A stretch of DNA of 64,000 nucleotides from Burkholderiales bacterium (GTDB lineage Bacteria; Pseudomonadota; Gammaproteobacteria; Burkholderiales; Burkholderiaceae_C). The notes beneath the pieces were generated by a model. The model did no database searches and was not told where the DNA came from. It saw only the letters and a list, made by a program, of their open reading frames with translations. The DNA is taken from contig CANGHK010000016.1 of NCBI GenBank assembly GCA_947453625.1, positions 1 to 64,000 of the forward strand, given 5' to 3'. The position numbers were made by a program, and so were the translations under genes. Positions 1 to 11,575 of the stretch are shown in pieces (the stretch's first letter is position 1; every line of letters begins with the position of its first letter).

Positions 1-1
1 C

Positions 2-1255
2 GCGGTCGAGGCGATGGCGCCCGCGGCGCTGGCGCGCTGGCAACACGACCGGCTGGCCGGCCTGGTCGCCCATTGGCGCGCGGTCTCGCCGTTCTGGGCC
101 GAGCGGCTGGCGGGCTGGCAGGGTGATCTGGTTGCGCTGGCCCCGCTGTCGCGCCAGCAGGTGCGGGCCCAGGTGGCGGCCGAGGGCGCGCTGGCCTTGC
201 CGCCCGGCCATGGCGCTGCGCACCGCAACACCACCTCGGGCTCGACCGGGTCGGCGCTGGCCTTCCACTGCGCGGACTGGGCGGCCTTCCTGAACGGCCA
301 GCTCTCCCTGCGCCACACGCTGCAGTGCGGCATCGCGTTCGATGCGACCGCGATCGTCGCGCGGTCGAGGACCCAGGACGGCGTCGATTCGGATTGGGGC
401 GCGCCGATCGCGCTGCTGCTGCGCACCGGCAGGCAGATCCGCCGGGCGACCTCGGGCCGCGATCCGGCCGAACTGCTGCTCTTGATCGCCACCCAGCGCG
501 GCGCCACGCTGTCCTGTTGGCCCGAGATGCTTGGCCTGCTGACCGACAGTGCGGCCGACAGGCCTGGGCTGCAAGGCTGCCTGTCCCACATCTTGACGCT
601 GGGCGGGCAGGTCGACGAGCGGCTGCGCGATGCGACGCTGCGCGTTTTCGGCGCCCGCGTGATCGACCGCTACAGCTGCGAGGAGCTGGGCCCGCTCGCG
701 CTGGAATGCGCCGATGCGCCCGGCCACTACCACGTCTGCACGCCCAACGTCATCGTCGAACTGGTCGGGCTGGACGGCCAGGCGGTGGCCCAGGGCGAGC
801 TTGGGCGGGTGCTGGTGACCGGCCTGCAGGCGGCGGCCACGCCTTTCGTCCGCTACGAGCTGGGCGATCTGGCGCGCGGGCATTCGACTTGTCCCTGCGG
901 CCACCGCGGGCCGGTGCTGACCGACATCCTGGGCCGCTCGGGCGAGGTGGTGGTGTACCCCGATGGCCGGCGCGGTTTGGTCCACTTGCGTGCACGCAAC
1001 CTGCTGCGCATCGCGCCGGTGCTGGACTACCGCTTGCTGCGCCATCAGGCGCTGGACTTCGAGCTCGAACTCAGCTTGTCTGGCGGCGTGCGGCTCACCG
1101 AAGCCCAACATGACGCGCTGGCCGCGCTGCTGCGCGACATCACCGTGGACGACGCGGTGGTGCGGGTGACGCAGCGCGAGGCGATCGACTGGGGCCCGGG
1201 CTACAAGCGCCTGACCTTCGTCGACCGCTACGCGCAGCGCCAGGCCGTCCCTTGA
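2..1255 (+). CDS. PaaK/CapK-like adenylate-forming ligase (5' end outside window)
   Basis: The reading frame is open at the left edge, so the N-terminus is missing. By comparison with the paralogue at 3247-5796, at least about 45 residues are lost. Visible family marks are a Thr/Ser/Gly phosphate loop TTSGSTGSALAF near residue 75, the DRYSCEELG segment, the RYELGDLA hinge-type motif and a CPCGHRG cysteine cluster. These are typical of phenylacetate-CoA ligase/CapK proteins, which activate a carboxylate as an acyl-adenylate. The substrate cannot be read from sequence. The stop codon is 8 bases before the next start, so the gene shares an operon with the BshB- and BshA-like genes. It may itself be the second half of a double-module protein like its paralogue. 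Confidence 0.8.
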   Translation, partial: AVEAMAPAALARWQHDRLAGLVAHWRAVSPFWAERLAGWQGDLVALAPLSRQQVRAQVAAEGALALPPGHGAAHRNTTSGSTGSALAFHCADWAAFLNGQLSLRHTLQCGIAFDATAIVARSRTQDGVDSDWGAPIALLLRTGRQIRRATSGRDPAELLLLIATQRGATLSCWPEMLGLLTDSAADRPGLQGCLSHILTLGGQVDERLRDATLRVFGARVIDRYSCEELGPLALECADAPGHYHVCTPNVIVELVGLDGQAVAQGELGRVLVTGLQAAATPFVRYELGDLARGHSTCPCGHRGPVLTDILGRSGEVVVYPDGRRGLVHLRARNLLRIAPVLDYRLLRHQALDFELELSLSGGVRLTEAQHDALAALLRDITVDDAVVRVTQREAIDWGPGYKRLTFVDRYAQRQAVP

Positions 1256-1263
1256 GCCCGCCC

Positions 1264-1987
1264 ATGCGCCTGTCCGTCGACGTCGTTGCCATCGGCGCCC
1301 ATCCCGACGATGTCGAGCTCCACGCCGGCGGCACGCTGCTGCGTCTGGCCGCGCTGGGCTACACCACGGCCATCGTCGACCTGACGCGCGGCGAGGCGGG
1401 CAGCCGCGGCACGGTGGCCGCGCGCGCCGCCGAGGCGGCTGCCGCCGCGACGGTGCTGGGCCTGGCCTGCCGCGAGACGCTGGACCTGGGCGACGGCCGG
1501 CTCGCCGACGGTGCGGCCAGCCGGGCCGCGGTGGTCGCCGTGCTGCGCAGGCTGCGGCCGCGCCTGGTGCTGACCCACCATGCTGACCAGCCCCACCCCG
1601 ACCATGTGGCGGCGGCGTCCATCGTCACTGCGGCGGCCTACCTGGCGGGGTTGCGCCAGGCTTGCGCCGACGACGGCCTGGCCCCGCACCGCCCGGCCGC
1701 GGTGCTGCACTTCGGCCTGCCGCGCGGGCTGGCGCCCAGCTTCATCGTCGACGTCAGCCGCTGGGACGCGCCCTGGCTGGCCGCAGTGCGCTGCCACCGC
1801 TCGCAGTTTGCCGATCCGGCCGACGCCGGGCCGCAGACCGCCGTCTCGCAGCCCGAGTTCCTGGCGCGCATCGTGGCGCGACGGCGCGGCGACGGCGCGG
1901 CCATCGCCTGCAGCGCTGGCGAGGCCTTTTTTGTGCGCCAATGCCTGGCGGTAGACGACCCCGTCGCGCTGTTCGCCCGGCCTTTCG

Positions 1988-2001
<14 letters not shown>
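1264..2001 (+). CDS. BshB1/PIG-L-type GlcNAc deacetylase
   Basis: The protein has 245 residues. The N-terminal zinc-site motif AIGAHPDDVELHAGGTLL, followed by DLTRGEAGSRGT and the downstream HADQPHPDH histidines, is the LmbE/PIG-L fold signature. DLTRGE..SRGT is particularly like BshB1, which deacetylates GlcNAc-malate in bacillithiol synthesis. The start is the ATG at 1264; the TTG at 1252 overlaps the upstream stop. The last 14 bases overlap the BshA-like gene, so the two are probably translationally coupled. The pairing supports a GlcNAc-conjugate deacetylation step. No BshC-like cysteine ligase is visible, so bacillithiol itself is not established. Confidence 0.8.
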
Positions 2002-3246
<1,245 letters not shown>

Positions 3247-3250
<4 letters not shown>

Positions 3251-5796
3251 CGCCCAGCGCCCGCCAAAACCTTTTCGCTGCGCTGGCCAGCCTGCGCGGG
3301 CAGTCGTTCACCGTGCCGGGGCTGCCGCTGCTGCCTTCCGACACGCTGGCGCAGTGCCTGGGGCTGTGGACGCTGTGCGATGCGGTGGAGTCCGCCACGC
3401 CCGAGGCGCTGGCGCGCTGGCAGCGCGACCGGCTGGAGGCGCTGTTCGCCCACCTGCGCGGCGTCTCGCCGTTCTGGGCCGGGCGGCTGGCCGGCTGGGC
3501 CGGGGATCTGGCGGCGCTGCCCACGCTGTCGCGCCACGCGGTGCGGGTGCAGGTGGCGGCCGAGGGCGCGCTGGCGGTGCCGGCCGGCCATGGTGAGGTT
3601 CATGCCCACAGCATTTCGGACTCGGCCGGCGTGGCGCTGACGGTGCACACCGACGCCTGGGTAGGTTTCCTGAATTCGCAGCTCTATCTGCGTCACGCGC
3701 TGGGCTCGGCGCTGCCGCTGGGCGCGACGCTGGTCCTCGCCCGGCCCGGGACCGAGCACGGCAGCGCGCCGGATTGGGGCCCGCCGGCCGGCGCGCTGTT
3801 CGCCACCGGCCCCCAGCTGCTTGTCCGTTCGGCCGGACGCGAGCTGGGCGAGGTCGTCGCGCTGATCGCCAGCCAGCGCGCTGCGGTGCTGGACTGCGAC
3901 CCCGGGCTGTTGGCGCAGATCGCCGTCAGCGCGGAGAGCAGCGTTTCGACGGCACCGGGCAACGACTTGCGCGGCTGCGTCAGCGTGGTGCTGGCCCGGG
4001 GCGCGCCAGTCGACGCGGCGCTGCGCGAGACGGCGCGGCGCGTCTTCGGCGCGCGGGTGGTCGACCGCTACAGTTGCGAGGAAATCGGCCCGATCGCGCT
4101 GGACTGTTCAGAGGCGCACGGCCACTACCATGTCTGCACGCCCAACGCCGTCGTCGAGGTGGTCGACGCCGAGGGCAGCGCGGTGGCCGAGGGCGGGCAG
4201 GGCCGGGTGCTGGTCACGGCGCTGCACGCGGCGGCAACGCCCCTCATACGCTACGAGGTCGGCGACCTGGCGCGCTGGCACGGCGCCTGCCCCTGCGGCC
4301 ACCGCGGCCCGGTGCTGAGCGACCTGGCGCGGCTGGCGGACGGTCAAATGCCGGACGCGGATCTGGCGCCGCGGCCGGTGGCCTCGCCGGCGACCCCGCC
4401 CGCGCTGCCTCAGACCTCCAGCCACAACCGCCTGCTGGCCGCGCTCAGCGGGCTGCGCGACGATGCCTATGGCGCGCCCGGCCTGGCGCTGCTGCCCTCG
4501 GCCGATGCGGGCCAGGTGCTGGGGCTGTGGACGCTGTGCGACGCGGTCGAGGCGATGGCGCCGGCGGCGCTGGCGCGCTGGCAGCAGGACCGGCTGGCCG
4601 GCCTGATCGCCCATTGGCGCGCCGTCTCGTCGTTCTGGGCCGAGCGGCTGGCGGGCTGGCAGGGTGATCTGGCTGCGCTGGCCCCGCTGTCGCGCCCGCA
4701 GGTGCGGGCCCAGGTGGCGGCCGAGGGCGCGCTGGCCTTGCCGCCCGGCCATGGCGCGGCGCACCGCAACACCACCTCGGGGTCGACCGGGTCGGCGCTG
4801 GCCTTTCACTGCTCGGACTGGGCGGCCTTCTTGAACGGGCAGCAATACCTGCGCCACACGCTGCAGTCCGGGGTGCCGGTTGACGCGACGGCGATCGTCG
4901 CGCTTTTCAGGGCCGAGGACGGCGTCGATGCGGATTGGGGCTCGCCTGTCGCGCTGTTGTTGCGCACCGGCCGAAAAATCCGCTGGCGGGCCTCGGGTCG
5001 CGATCCCTTGGACTTGTTGCCGGTGATCGCGGTCCAGCGCGGTGCCTTGTTGGCCACCGGCCCCGAGACGCTGGGCCTGTTGCTGGCCAGCGCCGCCGAC
5101 TCGCCTGGGCTGCAAGGCTGTCTGTCCTTCATCCTGACCTTGGGCGCGCAGGTCGACGAGCGGATGCGCGACGCGGCGCTGCGTGTTTTCGGCGCCCGCG
5201 TGATCGACCGCTACAGCTGCGAGGAACTGGGCCCGGTCGCGCTGGAATGCGCCGACGCCCCCGGCCACTACCATGTCTGCACGCCCAACGTCATCGTCGA
5301 ACTGGTGGGGCTGGACGGCCAGGCGGTGGCCGAGGGCGAGCCAGGGCGGGTGCTGGCGACCGGCCTGCAGGCGGCGGCCACGCCCTTCGTCCGCTACGAG
5401 CTGGGCGACCTGGCGCGCGGGCATTCGACTTGTCCCTGCGGCCACCGCGGGCCTGTGCTGACCGACATCCTGGGCCGCGCCGGCCATGTCGCGGTCTTCC
5501 CCGGCGGCCGGCGCCGCCACATCCACCTGGGGGTGCGTCAACTGCTGCCCATCGCGCCGGTGCACGACTACCGCCTGCTGCGCCATGAGGCGCTGGTGCT
5601 CGAACTCGAGTTGACGCTGGGCGAGGGCGGGCTCGGCGAGGCCCAGCGCGACGCGCTGGCCGCGCTGGTGCGCGGCATCACCGTGGCCGACGCGGTGGTG
5701 CGGGTGACGCAGCGCGAGGCGATCGACTGGGGGCCGGGCTACAAGCGCCTGACCTTCGTCGACCTGTTCGCGCGCAGCCAGGCCGAGACCGGCTGA
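3247..5796 (+). CDS. Tandem double-module PaaK/CapK-like ligase
   Basis: The protein has 849 residues, starting at the ATG that overlaps the BshA-like stop (ATGA). Two ligase modules lie in tandem, roughly residues 1-365 and 396-849. Module 2 keeps the phosphate loop TTSGSTGSALAF, DRYSCEELG, RYELGDLA and the C-terminal subdomain ending in GPGYKRLTF. Module 1 has HSISDSAGVALT where the Gly/Ser/Thr loop should be. It also stops after CPCGHRG without the mobile C-terminal subdomain, so it is probably catalytically dead. A Pro/Ala-rich linker joins the modules. Module 2 is a near copy of the ligase at the window start. Family role is acyl-adenylate formation; the substrate is unknown. Confidence 0.8.
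4542..5796 (+). repeat. Long direct repeat of the ligase at 1-1255
   Basis: This segment aligns end to end with bases 1-1255 and has the same overall length. Long stretches are identical or differ only at scattered third positions, for example around 661-940 versus 5202-5480. One codon near the C-terminus is lost and another gained at the tail. The copy flanks the BshB/BshA-like pair on the other side, so the cluster looks like a recent duplication or an ongoing gene-conversion pair. Confidence 0.85.
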
Positions 5797-5818
5797 GCGC
5801 CGCGAGCCGTCAGCGCCC

Positions 5819-6382
5819 TCAGCGCCCGCTGGGTCGCGGGTCTGGCGTCGGGGTGAGCGCGCCGCGGCCCGCCGCCACAGTCGCCGCGTAGCGCGTGAGC
5901 AGGCGCCAGCGCTCACCCTCCTGCTGCCAGCTGTCGACGATGAACAGCGCGGGCCGTCTGGCGCTGCTGGCCAGCGGGCGCAGCAGAAAACTGGCCAGCC
6001 GCAGCGCGCCATGCTCGTGCACGGCCATCTGCTCGATGGCATAGCCGGGGGGAGTGCCAGGCCCGGTACCCGACCCTGCGCCAGGCGCTGCCAGCGCGGC
6101 GGCCAGCCATTCGGCGCGCGGCAGCGGGCGGCCCGGCTGCGCCGCCTCGCGCAGTTCGAAGTCGGCGTCCAGCAGCGCGTCCAGCGCCGCGCCGTCACCG
6201 CGCGCCTGCGCTTCCAGCAGCGCCTGCTCGCGCTCCAGCGCGGCCTTGACCAGCCGGGTCAGCACGGGCTGGCTGGCCGGCTGGGCGATGGCGTCCGCGC
6301 CTGGCAGGCCGTATCCCAGCAGCAAGGCCACCGCCAGCGTGCCCAGCCACCGCCGCCGAAACGCGCCTGCCGGTCCCGCCAT
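5819..6382 (-). CDS. NTF2/SnoaL-like small exported protein
   Basis: The protein has 187 residues. A basic N-terminus and a hydrophobic segment (WLGTLAVALLLGYGLPGADA) look like a signal peptide or anchor. The mature part has the cone-fold pattern of DUF4440/SnoaL-like proteins: a helix with AALDALLDADFELRE, then beta strands around MAVHEHGALRLASFLL and ALFIVDSWQQEGERWRLL. These domains bind small molecules, and no catalytic residue can be assigned. The start lies one base past the stop of the EXORDIUM-like gene, so both are probably one minus-strand transcript. Family membership is by pattern only. Confidence 0.55.
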   Translation of the reverse strand: MAGPAGAFRRRWLGTLAVALLLGYGLPGADAIAQPASQPVLTRLVKAALEREQALLEAQARGDGAALDALLDADFELREAAQPGRPLPRAEWLAAALAAPGAGSGTGPGTPPGYAIEQMAVHEHGALRLASFLLRPLASSARRPALFIVDSWQQEGERWRLLTRYAATVAAGRGALTPTPDPRPSGR

Positions 6383-6383
6383 C

Positions 6384-7319
6384 TCAATAGGCCTTGGCGC
6401 AGGCGCCGCCAGCCGCGTTGACCCAGTTCTGCTGGAGCAGGAAATCGCGCGCGCCCAGTTTCAGGTTGGCCACGGCGCCGTTGGCCGCCGTGTAGGTGGC
6501 GCCGTAGGTCCAGGCGCATTTGTCGGCGTTCTCGTAGCCGCGGCTGTCGTACCAGGCGTTGAGCTGCGGGTCCGAAACCGTCTCTGCCAGTTCATGGGCG
6601 ACGATGCTGGCCATCGCGTCGGCGCCGGTGTTGCTGTTGGGCCCGCTGGTCTGGGTGCCGCAGGCGGTCGGGCAGCGGTCGGGGTTGCCGACGAAGGCGT
6701 ACTTGATCACCACCGCGCCCAGCGTGGCAGCGCTGTGCCAGCCGCAGTACTGGGTGCACAGCCCCGAGGTCTCGTTGACATCGGCCGAGCTCAGCACGAC
6801 GTAGATGCCGTTGGCGTCGCTGGGCAGGCGCCCGCTGGTGATTGCGCTGGTCACCACGGTCTTGACGTTGGCGTCGCTCAGCGCGGCACCCAGGCTGTAG
6901 CTGTCGGTGGTCGAGCCCAGCCAGTTGACCCGGTTGACCACCTTCTTGCCGGCGCCGTCGGCATAGCTGGTGTTGATGTTCCACCAGGGCGACCCGGTCA
7001 GGTTGCTGGCCAGGTCGGTCAGGATCGCCGGGGTGGTGCTGCCGGTCCAGTTGCCGTACCAGATGTAGTAGACGTTGGTGCCGTTGACGTTGTTCATCAC
7101 CGGGCCGCCGTGGTAGAGGATGCCGTTGCTCGGCGTCTTGACGACCTTGGCCGCAGCCTTGCGCGCGCTGGCGCCGGCGTCGTTGTCGAGCTCGGCATGG
7201 CCCTTGCCGGTGGGGCGGTAGTGGGTGGCGCCGTCGTCGCGTGCGGCGCCGGCCTGGGCTGCCAGCGGGCAGGCCAGCAGCAGGGACAGCAGGGCGGCAG
7301 TCTTGAAAGAGGATGTCAT
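6384..7319 (-). CDS. EXORDIUM/PHI-1-like secreted protein
   Basis: The protein has 311 residues. I chose the ATG at 7319 because it is followed by a clean signal peptide ending near CPLAAQAGA and preceded by an AAGG ribosome site. The mature chain reads like the phosphate-induced protein 1/EXORDIUM family: GGPVMNNVNGTNVYYIWYG early, paired cysteines, and VAHELAETVSDP late. This last motif resembles the HExxE-like helix seen in the family, with a C-terminal Asn/Trp/Cys-rich part. The family is best known from plant cell walls and is scattered in bacteria; its biochemical activity is not settled. A protease function is possible but not shown. Confidence 0.65.
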   Translation of the reverse strand: MTSSFKTAALLSLLLACPLAAQAGAARDDGATHYRPTGKGHAELDNDAGASARKAAAKVVKTPSNGILYHGGPVMNNVNGTNVYYIWYGNWTGSTTPAILTDLASNLTGSPWWNINTSYADGAGKKVVNRVNWLGSTTDSYSLGAALSDANVKTVVTSAITSGRLPSDANGIYVVLSSADVNETSGLCTQYCGWHSAATLGAVVIKYAFVGNPDRCPTACGTQTSGPNSNTGADAMASIVAHELAETVSDPQLNAWYDSRGYENADKCAWTYGATYTAANGAVANLKLGARDFLLQQNWVNAAGGACAKAY

Positions 7320-7515
7320 GGGGATACCTTGGAGTGGGCCGATGGCATTGTGCGTTCTACGGCTCATCCATCCCATGACGGCTGTCGGCGTGCCGGGGTT
7401 TAGTCCGCCGCCGCCGCAGGTGGAGGATGGGCCAGAACCTGGGTTATCTGCTTATACTGATCTCATGCTGTGTCCGCGCCCCTCCATCCCGCTTTCGCGC
7501 TGAGGCCAGGCCGCG

Positions 7516-8484
7516 ATGTTTCCCGTGGTTCAGCCTGGCGGACTCGATGCCGGCACGGCGCGCCGCATCGAGCCGGCCGGGCTGGGCGCGACGCAGGGCG
7601 TGCAGGCGGTGACGCTGGACCCGCATGCGCCGCGTGCGGCCGCGCCGACGGTCGAAGGGCCGCAGGCCCAGGCCACCGGTGTCCGCGCCGAGCCGCAGGC
7701 GCTGCTCGACGCGGCGGCGCAGCGCCTGGCCGCCGACGCGCTGGCCGGTGCGGGAGCCGGCAACCGCGCCGCCACCGTGGCACCTCAGCTGCAGTGGCTG
7801 CTGCAGTGCCTGCAGCAGCTCGGCCTGGCCGAGGACGGCGGCGCGGCGCCGGCGATGGTGCGCTGGCCGGCGGCCGACCAGCCGGTGGCCGACAGCCCCG
7901 ACCAGGCCTTGCAGGCCTTGCGCGACAGCCTGGGCCGGTCGCCGCTGTTCGCCGCCAACCCGCGCACCCCGGCCGAGCTGGCCCGGGGCGCCGAGCGCGC
8001 GGCGGCGTTGCCGGCCATGCCGGACAGCGCCGCCGCGTCCGGGTCGGCGTCGGCCAGCCGTCCCGGCGCCGCAATCGTCACAGACGCCGCAGCGTTTTCC
8101 GCCATGCCGGACGCTGCACCCCACGGCGGTCTGGAGCAGACCCAGCAGGCCTTGCAGTTGCTGCTGCATGGCCAGCTTCAATGGGCCGGCCAGCTGACCC
8201 CGGGCGTGCCGGCGCGGCTGCAGCGCGAGGACGCCTGGCAGGAGGATCCGCAGCGGCCGGGCAGCCTGCAGCGCGGCAGCGCGCTGCGCCTGCAGGTCGA
8301 TCTGCCGGCCACCGGCCCGCTGGTGGTGCTGGCCCAGCAGTTCGGCAGCCAGGTCAGCGTGCGGCTGCTGCCGGGCGCGCGCCATGCCGGGCGCTTCGAG
8401 GCCGCGCTGCCCGACCTGCAGGCCGCGCTGGCGCCGCTGAGCGAGACCCCGGCCGAGCTGTCGCTGCAGGCGGTGCGGACGTGA
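7516..8484 (+). CDS. FliK-like hook-length control protein (second copy)
   Basis: The protein has 322 residues. The N-terminal two thirds are Ala/Pro/Gln-rich and probably disordered. The C-terminal part (RLQVDLPATGPLVVLAQQF, then VSVRLLPGARHAGRFEAALPD) resembles the compact FliK C-domain, which meets the FlhB cytoplasmic domain during the export-specificity switch. The stop overlaps by one base the start of a stand-alone FlhB C-domain-like gene, which supports the call. A full fliK is present at 18495, so this is a second, shorter system. Identity rests on architecture and context rather than a sharp motif. Confidence 0.55.
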   Translation: MFPVVQPGGLDAGTARRIEPAGLGATQGVQAVTLDPHAPRAAAPTVEGPQAQATGVRAEPQALLDAAAQRLAADALAGAGAGNRAATVAPQLQWLLQCLQQLGLAEDGGAAPAMVRWPAADQPVADSPDQALQALRDSLGRSPLFAANPRTPAELARGAERAAALPAMPDSAAASGSASASRPGAAIVTDAAAFSAMPDAAPHGGLEQTQQALQLLLHGQLQWAGQLTPGVPARLQREDAWQEDPQRPGSLQRGSALRLQVDLPATGPLVVLAQQFGSQVSVRLLPGARHAGRFEAALPDLQAALAPLSETPAELSLQAVRT

Positions 8485-8777
8485 TGCCGCCCAAGCAAAG
8501 CCAGGCGGTGGCGCTGCGCTACGAGGCCAACGCGATGGCGCCACGCATCGTGGCCAAGGGCGAGGGTTTCATCGCGCAGACCCTGATCGCGCGCGCGCAG
8601 GCCGCGGGCGTGCCACTCAACCAGGCGCCCGAGCTGGTGCAGCTGCTGATGCAGCTCGATCTGGACCGGGTGATCCCGCCCGAGCTCTATGCCGTGGTGG
8701 CCCAGGTGCTGGTCTGGGCCTACAGCGTGGACGCGCGCCCGGTCAGCGCCGATCGGCCGGTCGCCGTGGCGCGCTGA
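8484..8777 (+). CDS. Stand-alone FlhB cytoplasmic-domain-like protein
   Basis: The protein has 97 residues. The sequence AVALRYEANAMAPRIVAKGE followed by IAQTLIARAQAAGVPLNQAP and a tail with VIPPELYAVVAQVLVWAYS matches the C-terminal autocleaving domain of FlhB/YscU. It lacks the NPTH loop and all membrane helices. Such FlhB-like fragments (as in YlqH or FlhX-type proteins) are thought to modulate or substitute for the cleaved FlhB half at the export gate. It overlaps the FliK-like gene by one base. The last 35 bases overlap the 3' end of the convergent ycgR-type gene. Confidence 0.8.
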   Translation: MPPKQSQAVALRYEANAMAPRIVAKGEGFIAQTLIARAQAAGVPLNQAPELVQLLMQLDLDRVIPPELYAVVAQVLVWAYSVDARPVSADRPVAVAR

Positions 8778-9573
8778 CTGCGTTGACCGCGCTGTTGCAG
8801 CGCGCTTCGGCCGCCAGGCGCTGGCGCCGGGGCTCGGTTTCGAAGCGGTAAGTCGCCAGTTGCAGGCTGCTGACGACCTCGCGCGACGGGTCGAGCAGCG
8901 CCGCGCCCAGCCGCCAGCGCCCGGACGGGCCCAGCGCGGCCACGCTGCTCACCCGCAGGTTGAAGGCCGGCGAGGTGTAGTGGCCGTCCGACAGCGTGCA
9001 GGCCGGCAGCACCGCGTCGACGCCGCAGGGCGGGGCGGCCGAGCGCAGTTCGGCCGCCAGGCCGCCTATGCCGAGGTCGAGCAGCCGGCCCTGCCAGGGC
9101 CCGGCCGGCCCATGGCCGTGCAGGTACATCGGTGTTTTCGCCGGCGGTGTGGCGCGGAACACTTCGCGCCGCGGCACCTGCCAGACCGCCGGTGGGTAGG
9201 CGCAGGCCAGCAGCGTGCCGCCGGCACGGTCGGACGCGCCGGCCATGCCCTGCGCGTCCGGGGCCAGCCGCAAGTCGCGCACCAGGAAGCGCAGCACCTG
9301 CTGACCGAGCGGGATCACGGCCACCGCGGGCTGCCAGCCGACGGCGACAGCGGTGGAACTGATTGATGCCAGCAGCAGCAGGCCGGTGGCCTCGACCGCG
9401 ACCAGCCTGCAGCCCACGCTCTGGCCGGCATGGCGGGTGTCGGGCATCAGCGCGCCCCAGGCGGCGGTCTCGGCCCCGGCCCGCAGCGCGGCATGGGCGG
9501 GCCCGGGCTCGACCCGGAACGCCGACAGCGCCAGCGTGCGCAGGAGGTCGGCGAGTTGCTCGCTGTCTAGCAT
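8743..9573 (-). CDS. ycgR: YcgR-type PilZ flagellar brake protein
   Basis: The protein has 276 residues. The N-terminal YcgR domain runs to about residue 130. It is followed by a PilZ domain with the c-di-GMP arginines in RREVFR and the second motif as LLDLGIGGLAAEL, where the usual D/NxSxxG serine is Gly. YcgR proteins bind c-di-GMP and act at the flagellar rotor/stator to slow the motor. An EAL phosphodiesterase gene is encoded at 49622, so c-di-GMP signalling is present. The start is an ATG after a 171-base gap downstream of fliE. The serine replacement could weaken ligand binding; this is inference. Confidence 0.75.
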   Translation of the reverse strand: MLDSEQLADLLRTLALSAFRVEPGPAHAALRAGAETAAWGALMPDTRHAGQSVGCRLVAVEATGLLLLASISSTAVAVGWQPAVAVIPLGQQVLRFLVRDLRLAPDAQGMAGASDRAGGTLLACAYPPAVWQVPRREVFRATPPAKTPMYLHGHGPAGPWQGRLLDLGIGGLAAELRSAAPPCGVDAVLPACTLSDGHYTSPAFNLRVSSVAALGPSGRWRLGAALLDPSREVVSSLQLATYRFETEPRRQRLAAEARCNSAVNAVSAPRRPADRR

Positions 9574-9659
9574 CGCGCGGCGCGGGGCTTGGCCCGCGGA
9601 CGGGGTCGTTCGGTCATGGCGGGTGACGCAGAAGAGAAGGCCGGGTTCAGCGCCAGGAT

Positions 9660-9689
9660 AGCGCCGCGCCCGGCCCGCCGGGCGGCGCT
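9660..9689 (-). terminator. GC-rich hairpin after fliE
   Basis: AGCGCCGC...CCCGG pairs with CCGGGCGGCGCT across a short loop, with one two-base bulge. It lies 3' of fliE and before the next minus-strand start. There is no T run, so this is a possible weak or Rho-assisted terminator only. Confidence 0.35.
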
Positions 9690-9744
9690 GCGGTCAAACC
9701 GCGGCCACCCATCCGCGGTGTTGACGAGCCGCGGCCAGTTGCGA

Positions 9745-10083
9745 TCACACCGCCAGGTTGCTGATCTCGCGGTAGGCCTCGACCAGCTTGTTGCGCACCG
9801 CGATCATGCCCTGGAACGACAGGCTGGCCTGTTGCATCGAGATCATCACCTGCTCGATCGAGACGCTGCGGTCGCCGAGCTGGAAAGCCTGGGCCTGGGC
9901 CTGGGCGGTGTTCTGCGCCGAGTTGACGTCTCGCACCGCGTCGCGCAGCAGGGTCGAGAAATCGACGCCGCCCGCCGCGGCCAGGCCGGTATCGGTGCCG
10001 GCGGCCGACGCCTTGTCGCCCCGGGCAGCGCTTTGCAGCGCTTCCATGCGGGCCAGGATGGAATCAACACTCTGCAGGTTCAT
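9745..10083 (-). CDS. fliE: FliE, MS-ring/rod junction protein
   Basis: The protein has 112 residues. The C-terminal two thirds, with VDFSTLLRDAVRDVN, SVSIEQVMISMQQASLSFQ and VRNKLVEAYREISNL, are a clean FliE match. FliE links the FliF ring to the proximal rod and is needed for export of rod proteins. It begins 10 bases after the fleR stop on the minus strand, so it is co-transcribed with fleSR rather than with fliF, which diverges from fleS. Confidence 0.93.
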   Translation of the reverse strand: MNLQSVDSILARMEALQSAARGDKASAAGTDTGLAAAGGVDFSTLLRDAVRDVNSAQNTAQAQAQAFQLGDRSVSIEQVMISMQQASLSFQGMIAVRNKLVEAYREISNLAV

Positions 10084-10093
10084 GGTGGGGTCT

Positions 10094-11571
<1,478 letters not shown>

Positions 11572-11575
<4 letters not shown>

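Noticed and set aside
4108-6198. Minus-strand open frame of nearly 700 codons opposite the fused ligase
   Set aside because: No motif, Arg/Gln-rich antisense composition; the plus-strand ligase has clear family signatures.
7453-7458. TATACT as a -10 box for the FliK-like/FlhB-like pair
   Set aside because: No acceptable -35 at 16-18 bases, so not listed as a promoter.
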